64,000 nucleotides of DNA from Agarophyton chilense (lineage: Eukaryota; Rhodophyta; Florideophyceae; Gracilariales; Gracilariaceae): the NCBI GenBank assembly GCA_030374765.1, contig JARGXX010000031.1:620001-684000 (forward strand). The letters are read 5' to 3'. The notes below the pieces were generated by a model. That model searched no databases and was not told the origin of the DNA. It saw only the letters and a list, made by a program, of their open reading frames with translations. Made by a program: the position numbers and the translations under genes. Below, one piece after another: positions 1-10,464 of the stretch. Position 1 is the stretch's first letter; each line of letters opens with the position of its first letter.

Positions 1-2
1 TA

Positions 3-248
3 GCACAAGTACGGCATCAACTCCTGGTACTTCGTTTTAGGTTTGAAATTTACATTGCCGCAGCTGAGACTGGCATTTTATACACGGTAATAATGAGGTA
101 CTCGGACGAAACTTTATATATTTCTAGAGATGCTTTGATAGTAATTGCGGGTCCTACTGTTGCGTGGGCTTACGAATCTCCCGTCACAATCCCGGACTTC
201 GTTAATGTTGCCTACAGAGAGATTTTTAAAACTAGACTGAAGTTCTGA
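3..248 (+). CDS. C-terminal coding fragment cut by left edge, unknown
   Basis: The frame is open from the first bases of the window to a TGA at 246-248 (about 81 residues), with no start codon inside. The protein is mixed hydrophobic and charged and ends in FKTRLKF. It includes the segment AGPTVAWAYESPVTIPDF, which reads like folded protein rather than random translation. I do not recognise the family. It could be the last exon of a host gene or the tail of a transposon protein; the 3.5 kb to its right holds no partner. The support is an open frame across the edge plus protein-like composition only. Confidence 0.35.
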   Translation, partial: AQVRHQLLVLRFRFEIYIAAAETGILYTVIMRYSDETLYISRDALIVIAGPTVAWAYESPVTIPDFVNVAYREIFKTRLKF

Positions 249-3200
249 AGGGTAATTTAAAAGCATTTAGAAAACAATGACTGTTTTGTTCCGATTAAGC
301 TATTCAGACATACAGCGCTGAGCTTTCACTCCAAGACACAAGCAGGCGGGGATTGAGCTAATCAAGAAAAGGCCATACTGCGTAGTTCTACGTCGCATTT
401 CTTGTGGGAACAAAATATTGTGTCACAGACAGTCAAAATGTTAGCCGTGAACCTTTGTGAATGTAGAGTGTTCGAGAGACAGGATTTTTCCGCGTCTTCG
501 CCAACTTTTCGATCTCTCGATAGCTATCGCAATTTGCTAAATAAGGTTTAGCCAACTGCTGACTTTATGCTCGATGTTTCCGAGGAGTTGCCTAGCTAGG
601 CATCTGCGATTCAGGTTAAGAAACGGCAAATCAGAGGGGCACAAGAAGAGATCAAGCGCTTAATTAAATTGGCGTATGGTATAAAAAGGAAACGTTTAAT
701 GTTCTTTAACTCTACCCAAAAAAGTATTCTTGGCCTGTCTGCACAATGCCACAGGCCAAAGCAGGGCCCGAGTTATTATTGCGCACTTTGTGGTCAGAAT
801 AAAGGCGTATGAAGACGACATAGGTCATCGTATTCTTGCTCCTTATCAAGATTGCATTTGTGCACGAAAACTTATGCAGGACTTCAACAGAGTTGCTGGA
901 GCATTTGGCATTTTGCTTAGGACCTTAAAAGGCGAAGCACCGCCAATTATATTACACGAGTAAGTAAAAACGGCGGTAATTATGATAAAGAAGGCGTGAC
1001 AGAAGCAACTGTGAGCACAATTTCAATACGAACTGAAACAAAGACAATTAACGATGTACTTGTTTAACGGCTGGCAGTTCGGTCTCTCGACACTACTGAG
1101 ACGAGTTCTGCTAGAGACCTCTATTTGAGGGGTCAAGCCTGGTTTCGGCACAGCATCTGCGCTGATTCCAGCCCCTAGTGGGCGTCAGCCCTCTCCTGAA
1201 ATGGCGGGAGAGTGCAGGTTCGAATAATGCTGTTAGAAACATGTAGAATTCCACATCGGCCGCGCAACTTCTTGCGTTAGTACCTCTACATACCAGCACT
1301 CAGGAGACGAAGTTTGCATTTATGCACTCTCTTTGATACGTTCCAAATATCGCCTCCTCTCGCTGTAGGCTCATATTGCAACGTAAGTTGCACGAACAAG
1401 CCGCACATTGCAAGAAAAGGATGGCTGTAATGAACTCGCTACTCGAGGATTCCGATCAAGATAGTTAGTGTCTTTTTGCAATGAATTCTAAGCAGTAACT
1501 GTGAGGTCGAGTAAGTAAAGAAGTTGCTCGGTATTGACCAGTATAGTAATTAATAATTACGTTTTGGGCCCTTAAAAGTATGAATGACAATCATACTTTC
1601 ATGGGTTCGCTTGTTGTCAACGTTAGAGCTTTGATCTCCAAAAAACACGACAGCGGTCGGTATGGCGTCCGTTACATGAATGTGAACTCCGTTGGCGAGA
1701 ATTGTCCATACGCTGAACCACAATGCTGTCTAAGGTAATGATCAGTATAGTGATCAATTAAATCTGGCATTAGGGATATGGGCCGCCCCATAAAGTCGTT
1801 TTCCCTTGCACACAAATTTCGTAAGTTACCTTTTCGACAACAGTACAGCTAATATTCTCTACGGCGCACATTGAGTAGTTTATTTTCGCTTCTTTTGACT
1901 GTAGGACAATAACTCAGCGTCTTGGCATTAATTCAAAAAAATGATCAGTAGTATTAAAGCTGGTTTGTCCCATCAATTCTTGATACAGGTTTAGACTTCA
2001 AAAACAAAACAGGATTGTCTTCCTTGCGTATGACCAACATGAAACACTCAAAACCAGGGTTTTAGCAATTTCTTTTGAACGATGTAGTATTGTCGCATAC
2101 CGAGCGCTTAATTCTATCAAAAGCAGGACTTTCAAGAGTTTTCGGGCAATATCAGCTAGCGTCATGTCTTTGTGGTCTAAAACTTTAACTTTAAGCTGTT
2201 TGGGGCCTGTAAAAAGCGATTATCAGGCCATTTTGAGTCTGATAGAAAAGACTTCTGAGAACCCTATTCAAGCAATGAGCAACTACACCGCGCACACGGG
2301 ATTGATCAATATATGTTCTGATCAACCCGTGAGGCAGAAAGCATCAAATCCACATTTATTCGCCCAATAATTAAGTCCAAGCTTTTGCGAAATATGTGCA
2401 CGATCAAAAACAAGAGAACTGACCTTCTGCTTGCTTCCTTTCTTCTTTGTTCGCACATTTGTATCAGTCCAAACGTCAAAAAAAAAACATAAGTCATCAA
2501 GGGTTTCCGTCACGAAAACAGACCAACATACAAGGGTACTGGTATTCAACATCTTCAACATCCCCAGAAGTAATATCGAAAAATTTTCTTCAACTGACAC
2601 CAGCATATGACACATTGCTCGGCAAAGCTGTTTTTTGTCTCACTAATTGGCTTTGTTTGGTTGTGGGATCAGAAAACCATATACTTTTCAAGCAACATGT
2701 TTTCCTTTTTCCTGTGCCACACAGAACCAACTCATGACGATATTCAACCTGCTCTCACAACGAGGGGCCTCAAAACCACCGCAAGTTTTCAAAATCGATT
2801 TCTCTAGCCTGACCTTGCTTTTGGCATGAAGATTTTCTAATTGCATTTGCGTGGAGATATGCCACAAATGACGAATTACTGTAAGCCAGCTGTTATTGAA
2901 TCGATTGTAGTACAGTGCGACATTTCTCATCATCGAAGAAAAAAATGCAATGTCGGTATCTATGCACTAACACGATGGGTGAGAGTTTTGTGCGAACAGT
3001 TCTTTTTGTCGATAAGTATTAAGTCGATTTGTTTTCTATTTTAAAAGCAACTATAGAGACGTGCTTTTTGGTCGTGGATATCGACACACAACCGAATGCA
3101 ATGACAAACACGAATCGAAGACACATCAATCAGGGCATGAGTTGATATCACAATCGTCCCGATTTGAAATCACACTCAAACGAGTGTGATAAAAAACAAG

Positions 3201-3820
3201 GACCGCTCATATATTAGCACTCATACAGTGCGATAATTTCTTGATGTATAGAACTTTTGAACCAAGATTTGGTTTGTCTATTCGATTAAACACCCCTCAT
3301 TATTCGTTCTACAGATTAAGGTTAGTTTGGGAGAGAGCCGCAACTCTTGAACTAGTATCCTCAATGTTGAAGAGTCAATTAATTATGTAAAACAAAGAAA
3401 CATTTCCTCTACTAACGGAAAGCCAGGCTTTCAATATGAGGAAACCCTTTGTTCGGAACTGTGCTTCATTTTCCCGGGTACCTCCTCTCAAACTTGCTCC
3501 ATGTAACGTCGTATAGTGCCCTTACCGAACATAGGAACGACAAGCCCGACGATAGGCGACAAAAGCCATTACAAGAAGCACACCGTCTCGAAGCCTGTTA
3601 GAACAGTCGAATGATGTGAACCATCTATTCACTATGTTTTTGAATTGCACCAACCCCGCCAGTTCGGATAAAATCGTTTCAAACCAATTGAAATGATATC
3701 GTTCAATTTTATACTTTCCACATGTGTTCAATGTTATCGGTAGACAAAGGCATTCAGAATAATAATCAGCGAGGGGGGATTCTTTCTGCATCGTAGACAA
3801 CTAAAAATTTCTGCAACGCA
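249..3820. other. gene-poor spacer
   Basis: About 3.6 kb of AT-rich sequence in which every ORF is under 100 codons, overlaps ORFs in other frames and shows no motif I know. I see no tRNA, no tandem array and no terminal repeats. A 77-codon ORF at 730-963 is the most protein-like reading, but nothing supports it. Confidence 0.6.
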
Positions 3821-3823
3821 GTG

Positions 3824-3831
3824 AGTATATA
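3824..3831 (+). promoter_or_regulatory. possible TATA box
   Basis: A TATATAT run lies about 80 bp upstream of the ATG at 3908 and after an A/T-rich stretch. Position and sequence suit a TATA element for the secreted-protein gene. Inference only. Confidence 0.3.
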
Positions 3832-3907
3832 TGCTCATTCGTGGAGGATCATGAAGTGACCAGCTTCACCCGCACTTGGAAACAACTTCTGTTCACATCA
3901 TATCGCC

Positions 3908-4459
3908 ATGATGAGAAATGCTACGAGTGCTCTGATCTTTCTAATCGTTTTCTTTTCTGTATCTGTCCGTGGTTCCCTCTCGGAAATGTACGGTATCCAC
4001 CAGGAGTCGTGGCAGACGGCTTTCACTCAAGAGTTCATCGAAGGTCCGGAGGATCCTATCCCGACGGAAACGCCCATCGCAGATGATGAAATAGGCAATG
4101 ACGGTAGGATACACGAAGAAACTTTTCTCGCCAATAAGTATGAACCAGGAAGCATTTTCAGTATGGGTGCAGCTGAGCTCGACACGGCCATTCTGCTGCA
4201 GAACATTTGTGTGAAATTCTTCGACGACAATGGCATCGTCTGTGCTGGTTTAAAAGTGAAAACGAGCCCATGCGGCGTCATTATGATCATCACGACGCTG
4301 TCTTGTATCGGGCCCGTGCCACTGTCCGTGTTCGAGGGAGCATATGGCGCACTAACTCGAACGGCGAACTTTGACTGGATCTTTGATCCGACAAGCAGCG
4401 TGCTGGACTACGATATGGTTTCTGGAGTTTCTACTTTGTCGATCTCCTTCAAACATTGA
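3908..4459 (+). CDS. small secreted protein, unknown function
   Basis: 183 residues. The first 22 residues form a clear signal peptide: MMRN, then the hydrophobic stretch ALIFLIVFFSVSV, then RG before SLSE. This is why I chose the ATG at 3908 (3911 is an equally good second Met). The mature part is acidic at its start (PIPTETPIADDE) and has three cysteines, one in NICVKF, one in IVCAGL and one in SPCGV, followed by a fourth in LSCIGP. It has no transmembrane segment after the signal. No domain is recognised. It is probably exported to the cell wall or secretory system. A TATA-like run lies 80 bp upstream. The gene is separate from the PGRL1-like gene that starts 660 bp downstream on the same strand. 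Confidence 0.6.
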   Translation: MMRNATSALIFLIVFFSVSVRGSLSEMYGIHQESWQTAFTQEFIEGPEDPIPTETPIADDEIGNDGRIHEETFLANKYEPGSIFSMGAAELDTAILLQNICVKFFDDNGIVCAGLKVKTSPCGVIMIITTLSCIGPVPLSVFEGAYGALTRTANFDWIFDPTSSVLDYDMVSGVSTLSISFKH

Positions 4460-5118
4460 GTGTGTTCGGGAAAAGGGTCGGTGAGGGATGATGGTGTGGG
4501 GTCATGCGAGTGATCAGTGATCAGTGATTATCCCTTTGAGAGGAATTGACGAGATCGCTGCGGGATGAGCTCTTAGTAGTGTAGCGTCTGATAGCCTTCT
4601 TTAAGTATGCAGAATGATATCCCTTACAAAGACCAAATCTTGAGTGTTTGAAGGGTGTGAGGCACCTTTGGTATCGGTGGTGTACAGGGTTACCTTCGTT
4701 ACCACGAAGGAGCGATTTGCGAATTGCATCGCTGGACAGCGTGGTTCCATTCGTGCGAATGGAAGTTAAAATGCGCGCTTGTGCGCCATTAATTGCCTAA
4801 CGCGGGTCAAACCGCCTCCGTCGCTCAAGACGCCCAAAGCGCCGTGAGATCCCAACCCAGAAGAGGTGCCGTGCTGTCTCCGCCATTGCCCCCGTCACCC
4901 ATCCGCGCTCTTCCACGCCATAGCTAGACGTGTTGTCGCCACTTCGCCGCGCCGAGCAGTCCTCACCCCTGGCCCCCCCTTCCGGAGTTCGTGGGAGCTC
5001 TCACTGGACGAGCATCCCCGTCGCACCGTCGTGTCTAATCGCGCGGCCCCCGCCCCTTCGCCGCGTTTTCTCTCGTCGCTAGCGCCACCGCCTCCCTGCC
5101 TGGTTTGGAGTGGGCGCT
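4460..5118. other. spacer and GC-rich 5' region of the PGRL1-like gene
   Basis: Just after the secreted-protein gene is a short GATCAGTGATCAGTGAT duplication near 4511-4530. From about 4800 the sequence becomes strongly C-rich and pyrimidine-rich up to the start codon at 5119, as expected of a promoter/5' leader in a GC-patchy genome. A 149-codon ORF at 4866-5315 lies in another frame and is composition-driven. Confidence 0.5.
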
Positions 5119-6294
5119 ATGTTTGTCATGGCGTTCTGCTCTGCCGCGCGCTCGTTTCTTCCTGCGCGGCGGCCGAAAAGCAGTCCCTGTGTCGCGCGCC
5201 CTACTTCCTCCTTCATAGCAGGTCGGTCTCATCTTTGGCGGCCAGCTTCGCCGAGAAAGCGCGCAAGTGCCGGACTGCATCATGGGGCGCGAGCGCCGGA
5301 ATGCGCGACATCTAACGAAAAGAATGGCGAATCTGAAGATATGTGGCAGAAAGCGCTGGAGGAACTCTTTCTGGAAACTCTGCGTGCGTATTATCAAACG
5401 TCACCCATGTTGACGGACAGCGAGTTTCAAACACTGCGCGACGAACTGGAGCACTTGGGCACCAATCAGTTGCGATTGGACCGCATGGAGAAGGTTTGGG
5501 TGCAGGCCACCAGCTCGAGGGACTTTGATCGACGAGTGAGGGAGGAGTTTGAAATTTCGGAAGAGGAGCTGAGGGCGTTGAAAACGAGGCTTTTGAAAGC
5601 GGGCATTGTGCAGCGACCGGTCAAATCGGCCGACGTCCGGCATGCACGTAACCAACATGATGAGGAATGCGATGAAGAAGGCGATGAGCTTCATATGCTG
5701 AATGGTGCGACGGAGAATTGTAACGACGCTCGCCGTATAGATGTTGACACCAGAATGGACGAAAAACTGAAATGGTTCGTGTCAGCTACCTTGCGTGAAG
5801 CGCCTTGATCACACTCGTTAACATCTCTTTCACTTTTCTTTCCCCTGTACAGGCTCATTTTTACAGACGCCACTGAAGAAAGGTTCAAAATCATGTTGTT
5901 GTATCTTCCGGCAGTGCTCATGTCCTTTGTTACGGCTTCGGTGTTTACCATTCTGTTCGCGTTGCTTGACGGCGAGATGAGTATTAGTGTCTCCGCAGCA
6001 GGGCGCTTCCGTCTTGGGATCCTTTCCTATTTAGTGGTTTTGATGACTGTCTGGTTTTCGAATCAGGTAACTCCAGTCATGTTGGACTATTTGGATTTGG
6101 GACAACCTAGCTTGCTTCGCGGAGAATGTCCTATATGCGAAGCTCCTATTTCATGTTTGTTCACAGGGGCGGCCAGAAATCGTGATGAGAGGATGTGCAG
6201 TATGTGTGGATGCACTATTGGCTTCAACAGACGCTGGTCCAAGATCTACCTGGTTTCACAGCCTTCCAATAACAAATATGAGGCGCCTGATTGA
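5119..6294 (+). CDS. PGRL1-like (PGR5-like protein 1 family) thylakoid protein; exons 5119-5794 and 5867-6294
   Basis: I predict two exons and 367 residues. Residues 1-65 look like a plastid transit peptide (MFVMAFCSAARSF, then R/S/P/A-rich). Residues 75-165 match the PGRL1 helical region (ALEELFLETLRAYY, LTDSEFQTLRDELEHLG). Exon 2 carries ERFKIMLLYLPAVL and two membrane segments, then the C-terminal Cys-pair domain RGECPICEAP...CSMCGC, then a strand equivalent to the family's SRLITL end. In plants PGRL1 works with PGR5 in antimycin-sensitive cyclic electron flow; that role is known for the family and only inferred here. The frame runs across a 72-nt GT-AG intron (5795-5866) whose removal joins THLHATEER-type sequence in frame; without splicing exon 1 stops at 5808. 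An acidic linker before the membrane domain (DEECDEEGDE) is unusual. It could be a PGRL2/PGRL3-type paralogue rather than PGRL1 itself. The in-frame ATG is 5119; the GTG at 5110 was not used. Confidence 0.78.
5795..5866 (+). other. spliceosomal intron in the PGRL1-like gene
   Basis: 72 nt from donor GTGAAG to acceptor TTTTACAG, with a pyrimidine-rich stretch (CTCTTTCACTTTTCTTTCCCC) before the acceptor. An alternative acceptor CCTGTACAG at 5852 would give the wrong phase with this donor. The choice rests on restoring the family's reading frame. Confidence 0.65.
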
Positions 6295-7201
6295 TTGGCG
6301 GAGGCAATCGACTAAGAAGGTTCTGTTGAGTCATCTCGAACAGTGTACATATTTTGTTTGTTGCCTTGCGTCCGTTATGGTCACTCCCACCACCATGCGC
6401 CCCCTTCCACGTTAATTTTGTCTCTATTCAAGATTGATAATTGTGTCGAGTTTGCTCTCTTGGTTTGGAGAAGGATTAGAAAAGCGCTGAGCTTACAGAG
6501 ACTGTATTTTTGCGTATTGGGGTCGTTTCGATTCAAACAACAAACTGCCAAGTTAACCATCGTGGGAAGAGCCAGAGTACAAGTGCTGCGACCAATTCTC
6601 CGAGGCTGAATCCAAGTCTATTCGAAAGAACCCCGTGCCCCATGTCTGAGCTTTAATGCTATTCTCAAAAACAGTTTGGGACTGCACAGCTGGACACAAA
6701 AAGCATGGGCGAGGTCGAATATGAGGAAGTCTTCCATGAGGCGGGAGAATGTGTGGAGAGAGAGCAAAGGTACGCTTGTGAACGAAAACGTCGCATCTTT
6801 TCTTCTAACGGAACAGTAAAAAGAGCAAGATTCGCACAGGCGTGAGCGTGAGGAGCTACGACGAAGATACTCTACCTTTTTTAATCGTCTTTATAAGGAT
6901 ACAAGTGACGTGTTTCGAAAGGCTACAGCAGTGATCACGTCGTGTAGGCTACCATCACCTTCCACCTCCCAACAGAACATGAGCACTATTTCAAAAGCAC
7001 AATGAACGACAAACTTCCACCGCCGCCATTAACGTTATGGAAACAAGATACAATAGAGGGAAGAGGGGGGGGTGATGTGGATTATATAGAGTGAATGGCC
7101 GTGAAGGAGGGAAGAGGGTAGGAAAGAAAAAACTCGATTGCGAAAAGCTAACACAAGCGCAGTATGAAGTCACGTGGAACAACGCTATGACAAGTCGTCA
7201 T
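6295..7201. other. convergent 3' spacer between PGRL1-like gene and DXS
   Basis: About 900 bp between two genes that point at each other. Only short overlapping ORFs are present. A G-rich run lies near 7060. Both 3' UTRs must fall here. I see no RNA gene or repeat. Confidence 0.6.
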
Positions 7202-9448
7202 TCAGCTGCTCGCGTTGTTCTGATCCAGAGAGGAGGAGGAGACTGACAACATCTCTGAAGAGCGACCCAACAGGCGCATGGCGGTGGCGTGGATATGCTT
7301 GGCGGTCAAACCGGCCTCCTCGTACTGCTCAGACTGGCTTCCATGGTCAATGAAACGGTCCGGCAGCACCATGGGTCTGAACTTGACCGAGCCGTCATCT
7401 AGTAGACCCTCGAGAGATAAAAAGTGCAACACATGATCCCCAAATCCACCAATGGAACCCTCCTCAACAGTGATCATGACGTCGTGCGTGGATGCGAGTT
7501 GGCGGATCAGATCGCGGTCGAGCGGTTTCATGAAACGCGCATCGGCAACGGTGACGGCCACGTCAAATCCTTGTAACATGTCCGAGGCGTTGACAGCCTC
7601 CAGCAAGCGAGTTCCCAAACTGAGAATGGCCACAGAGGCGTTCCTTGCCGTGGTGGAGGCGGCACGACGGATGATTCGTCCTCGGCCAATGGGTACGGCA
7701 CGCCCCTTTGGCGGCATTTCCAAGAAGTTTCCACCAAACTTGGAGTTGATCACGTCCAGGCCGACTCCCACTCCGCGCGGATAGCGCACCACAGAGGGCG
7801 CATCGTCGATACTGAGAGCGGTGGCGACCATATTTTGCAGCTCCGTCTCGTCAGAGGGCGCCATGATGGTCATGTGCGGAACGCATCCGATGTAAGCCAG
7901 GTCGAAGGTGCCGTGATGCGTGGGTCCATCATTGCCAACGAGGCCGGCACGGTCGAGAATGAAGCGGACGGGGAGCTTTTGCAAGGCGACATCATGCACA
8001 AGTTGGTCGTACCCCCTCTGCAAGAAGGTGGAATAAATGCAACAAAAGGGCTTGAAACCCTCACAAGCCATGCCGGCTGCCATTGTGACAGCGTGTTGCT
8101 CAGCGATACCGACGTCGTGACACCTGGTGGGGTGCACTTCCCCAAAGACGTTGAGGCCGGTGCCACCGGGCATTGCGGCGGTGATGGCAAGAATCTTACG
8201 ATCCTTGTGGGCGTGGGCGACGAGGGCGTTTGCAAAGACAGAGGTGTACGAGGGCGTCTTCGAAACGGACTTGTGCTGTTTGCCGGTGGCGACGTCGAAG
8301 CGGGCGACGCCGTGGTACTTGTCCAGGGCGGCCTCTGCGGGCGGGTAGCCCTTGCCCTTGTCGGTCTTGACGTGGATCAGGACGGGCTTGTTGCCCGGCA
8401 TGTCGCGCACATTCTCCAACACTTTGACGAGGACATCGAGCTTGTGGCCGTCGATCGGACCAACGTAGTAGAAGCCGAGCTGCTCAAAGAGGGTGCCGCC
8501 CTGCGAGAGGAAGCCCCTGCCAATCTCATCGACCTGGGCGGCAACGTCCTGGAGGCCTTCGGGAAAGAGGCGCGAGAGGTTTTTTGCGGCGCCGCGCAGA
8601 TCTTGGAATGGGCGTGACGACAGGACGCTGCTGGTGTAGTCGCTGAGGGCGCCGGAGGGGCGGACGCCGGCGACGGACTTGGTGCCGGTGGGCAGCGACA
8701 CCTGGGCGTTGTCGTTCAAAATGACAATGAAACGATTCTTCAAGTAGCCCGCGTTGTTCATGGCTTCGTAAGCCTGACCGCCCGTGATGGCGCCGTCACC
8801 AATGACGGCGATGGACAAGCCCGGGACGGCGGCGACGTCACGCGCAACCTGCATGCCCAAGCCAGCGCTGATGCTGGTGGAGGAATGGCCCGCGCCGAAG
8901 GGGTCATACTCGCTCTCGGCGCGCTTGGTGAAGCCTGAGAGGCCGCCACTCTTGCGGAGGGTGTGCATGCGGCGACGGCGCCCAGTGAGAATCTTGTGCG
9001 GGTAAGCCTGATGCGACACATCCCAGATGAGACGGTCATGCGGAGTGCTGAAGACGTAATGCAGCGCTATAGTAAGCTCAATGACGCCCAGCGACGCACC
9101 TAGATGACCGCCTGTAGCCGATACGGTACGCAACACGTCCCAACGCAGCTCGGTGGCCAGCGCGCGCAGATCGGTGGCGCGCAAACGGCGCAGGTCGTGT
9201 GGGGACGAGATGGAGTCCAGAAGTGGGGTGGCGCGCGGCGCGCGAAATCGCGCGGCGGATGAATCAGAGGCGGAGGGGAGCGCGCGGCGCGTCGGGGCGA
9301 CGGTGGTGGCGGGGACGACGGGGAGGGGAACGGCGTGGGAGCGCGCGCGCGCCGGCGTGAAAGAGGAGGCTCGTGTGCAGGGCGGCGACGGCGAGAGTGT
9401 CAGGGGCGGCGCGAAGGCGCTCGAGCGCGCTGTGGCGGAGTGCTCCAT
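7202..9448 (-). CDS. dxs: 1-deoxy-D-xylulose-5-phosphate synthase, plastid
   Basis: 748 residues. The enzyme is thiamine-diphosphate dependent and condenses pyruvate with glyceraldehyde 3-phosphate, the first step of the plastid MEP pathway. Visible motifs: [14 protein letters not shown] with the catalytic His at about 115; GDGAITGG at 217-224, followed by the ThDP-binding [36 protein letters not shown] with the catalytic Glu; [15 protein letters not shown]; and YPRGVGVG. The C-terminal transketolase domain ([12 protein letters not shown]) is complete. Residues 1-74 are S/A/R/P-rich with an early Phe, as in a transit peptide. Length fits plastid DXS (about 700-750). I chose the ATG at 9448; the same frame stays open for 275 more codons upstream, but that stretch is composition-driven, has no homology I recognise and overlaps the neighbouring gene. 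It is intron-free. Confidence 0.97.
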   Translation of the reverse strand: MEHSATARSSAFAPPLTLSPSPPCTRASSFTPARARSHAVPLPVVPATTVAPTRRALPSASDSSAARFRAPRATPLLDSISSPHDLRRLRATDLRALATELRWDVLRTVSATGGHLGASLGVIELTIALHYVFSTPHDRLIWDVSHQAYPHKILTGRRRRMHTLRKSGGLSGFTKRAESEYDPFGAGHSSTSISAGLGMQVARDVAAVPGLSIAVIGDGAITGGQAYEAMNNAGYLKNRFIVILNDNAQVSLPTGTKSVAGVRPSGALSDYTSSVLSSRPFQDLRGAAKNLSRLFPEGLQDVAAQVDEIGRGFLSQGGTLFEQLGFYYVGPIDGHKLDVLVKVLENVRDMPGNKPVLIHVKTDKGKGYPPAEAALDKYHGVARFDVATGKQHKSVSKTPSYTSVFANALVAHAHKDRKILAITAAMPGGTGLNVFGEVHPTRCHDVGIAEQHAVTMAAGMACEGFKPFCCIYSTFLQRGYDQLVHDVALQKLPVRFILDRAGLVGNDGPTHHGTFDLAYIGCVPHMTIMAPSDETELQNMVATALSIDDAPSVVRYPRGVGVGLDVINSKFGGNFLEMPPKGRAVPIGRGRIIRRAASTTARNASVAILSLGTRLLEAVNASDMLQGFDVAVTVADARFMKPLDRDLIRQLASTHDVMITVEEGSIGGFGDHVLHFLSLEGLLDDGSVKFRPMVLPDRFIDHGSQSEQYEEAGLTAKHIHATAMRLLGRSSEMLSVSSSSLDQNNASS

Positions 9449-9858
9449 GCTGGGCGGTTGGGCGAGTGGGGGGGGGGGAGGGGAGGAGGCTGGCGGGGGT
9501 TGGAGAGGGCGATGGGAGTTTGGAAAAAAGGTGGGGGAGGAGGAGGGGGGGTTTGCGGAGGACGGGGACTGTGTGTGGTTGCGCGTGTTGAGAAGGAATG
9601 TGGGAAGGGGTTGGGAAGGGTTAGAACGAAATGGGGGGGCGGCACGGGAGGTCGGGGCGGCGCTTCGGAAGGGGGGGCCCGCGATAGCGCCCAATGAGCG
9701 CAGGCGCGGCTGATCTGCGAGTCGGTTGGCTGCGCAGCCACACGGCACAAAAAACACAAAAAAAGGAGGCACATTTACAAGTGAACGCGCAAGGCGCAAA
9801 GGCGACGATTGCAGAAAGGAAAACACGAAGCGAAACATCGAATCGAAACAAGCAAGCT
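9449..9858. other. DXS 5' spacer, strongly G-rich on the + strand
   Basis: 410 bp between the DXS start and the 3' end of the next minus-strand gene. On the + strand it holds long G runs (near 9470-9480 and 9540-9550) and very few T's, so many frames stay open; that explains the overlapping long ORFs here. It should hold the DXS promoter and leader. Confidence 0.55.
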
Positions 9859-10464
9859 TCACCACGGACGCGGCGCCACGCTCGGCTTGGGCCGCAACAC
9901 GTTTCGCAGATAGCTCACCCGCGCCTTCACGCGACGCAGCTCGTTCAATAGCTGGGCGCGCGTGCGCACTCTGCCGCAAAGTCGTTGAGCGTCGCGCAGT
10001 GCGCGATTCACATCGGCGCGCACCACACAACGACAGTGAGTGCGTGCCATCCACAACGCGCGCTCGGCGGGATGCACGTCTACGTTCCAGCACGGAAGAT
10101 TCTTTCGCGGACAGCGACGACGCAACGGCGTCAAACGGCGTAACAGCGCGGGTTCTCGGCTGCAGCTGCGACGTGCGGCGGCCAGAGGCGGCGATGGCGG
10201 TGGACATGATGTGGCGGCATTGCGAAGTCGCGCTTGGAGACGTGTTTTGAGTATCTCGCGTCGTGAGACGCACTCCTTCAAAGAGGTTGCTTTAGTTAGT
10301 TGCACTTGGAGCGAGCGTTGTTTAGCTAGCGCGGCCTGCAGCGCCTCCCTTTGCCATGTGCGCGGCGCTGCGGTTGCGGCGGCCGCGACCGATGGCGTCA
10401 CGAGCGATAACGCCAGAGCGAGAGCGAGCACAAGCAGTGCAACGGCGCGATGGACAGCGCTCAT
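9859..10464 (-). CDS. predicted secreted Arg/Cys-rich protein, unknown
   Basis: 201 residues. The N-terminus [20 protein letters not shown] followed by [12 protein letters not shown] is a strong signal peptide, which supports the ATG at 10464 (10464-10462). The mature protein is very basic, with repeated Arg runs ([13 protein letters not shown]), and has about nine cysteines in short patterns ([42 protein letters not shown]), which suggests disulphides. No domain is recognised. It lies 410 bp upstream of DXS on the same strand. High GC here keeps frames open by chance, so a spurious ORF is possible, but the signal peptide and Cys spacing argue for a real gene. Confidence 0.45.
   Translation of the reverse strand: MSAVHRAVALLVLALALALSLVTPSVAAAATAAPRTWQREALQAALAKQRSLQVQLTKATSLKECVSRREILKTRLQARLRNAATSCPPPSPPLAAARRSCSREPALLRRLTPLRRRCPRKNLPCWNVDVHPAERALWMARTHCRCVVRADVNRALRDAQRLCGRVRTRAQLLNELRRVKARVSYLRNVLRPKPSVAPRPW

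Noticed and set aside
5853-5892. Alternative acceptor at 5852 for the PGRL1-like intron
   Set aside because: It gives the wrong phase with the GTGAAG donor and breaks the family alignment.
7835-8617. 260-codon + strand ORF inside DXS
   Set aside because: It is the reverse-strand shadow of a strongly conserved coding region and contains no motif of its own.
9153-9713. 186-codon + strand Gly/Arg/Glu-rich ORF
   Set aside because: Low-complexity translation of a G-rich tract opposite the DXS transit peptide and leader.
9449-10273. 275-codon N-terminal extension of the DXS frame
   Set aside because: DXS is complete from 9448 with a normal transit peptide. The extension lacks homology, is composition-driven in GC-rich DNA, and overlaps the better-supported secreted-protein gene.
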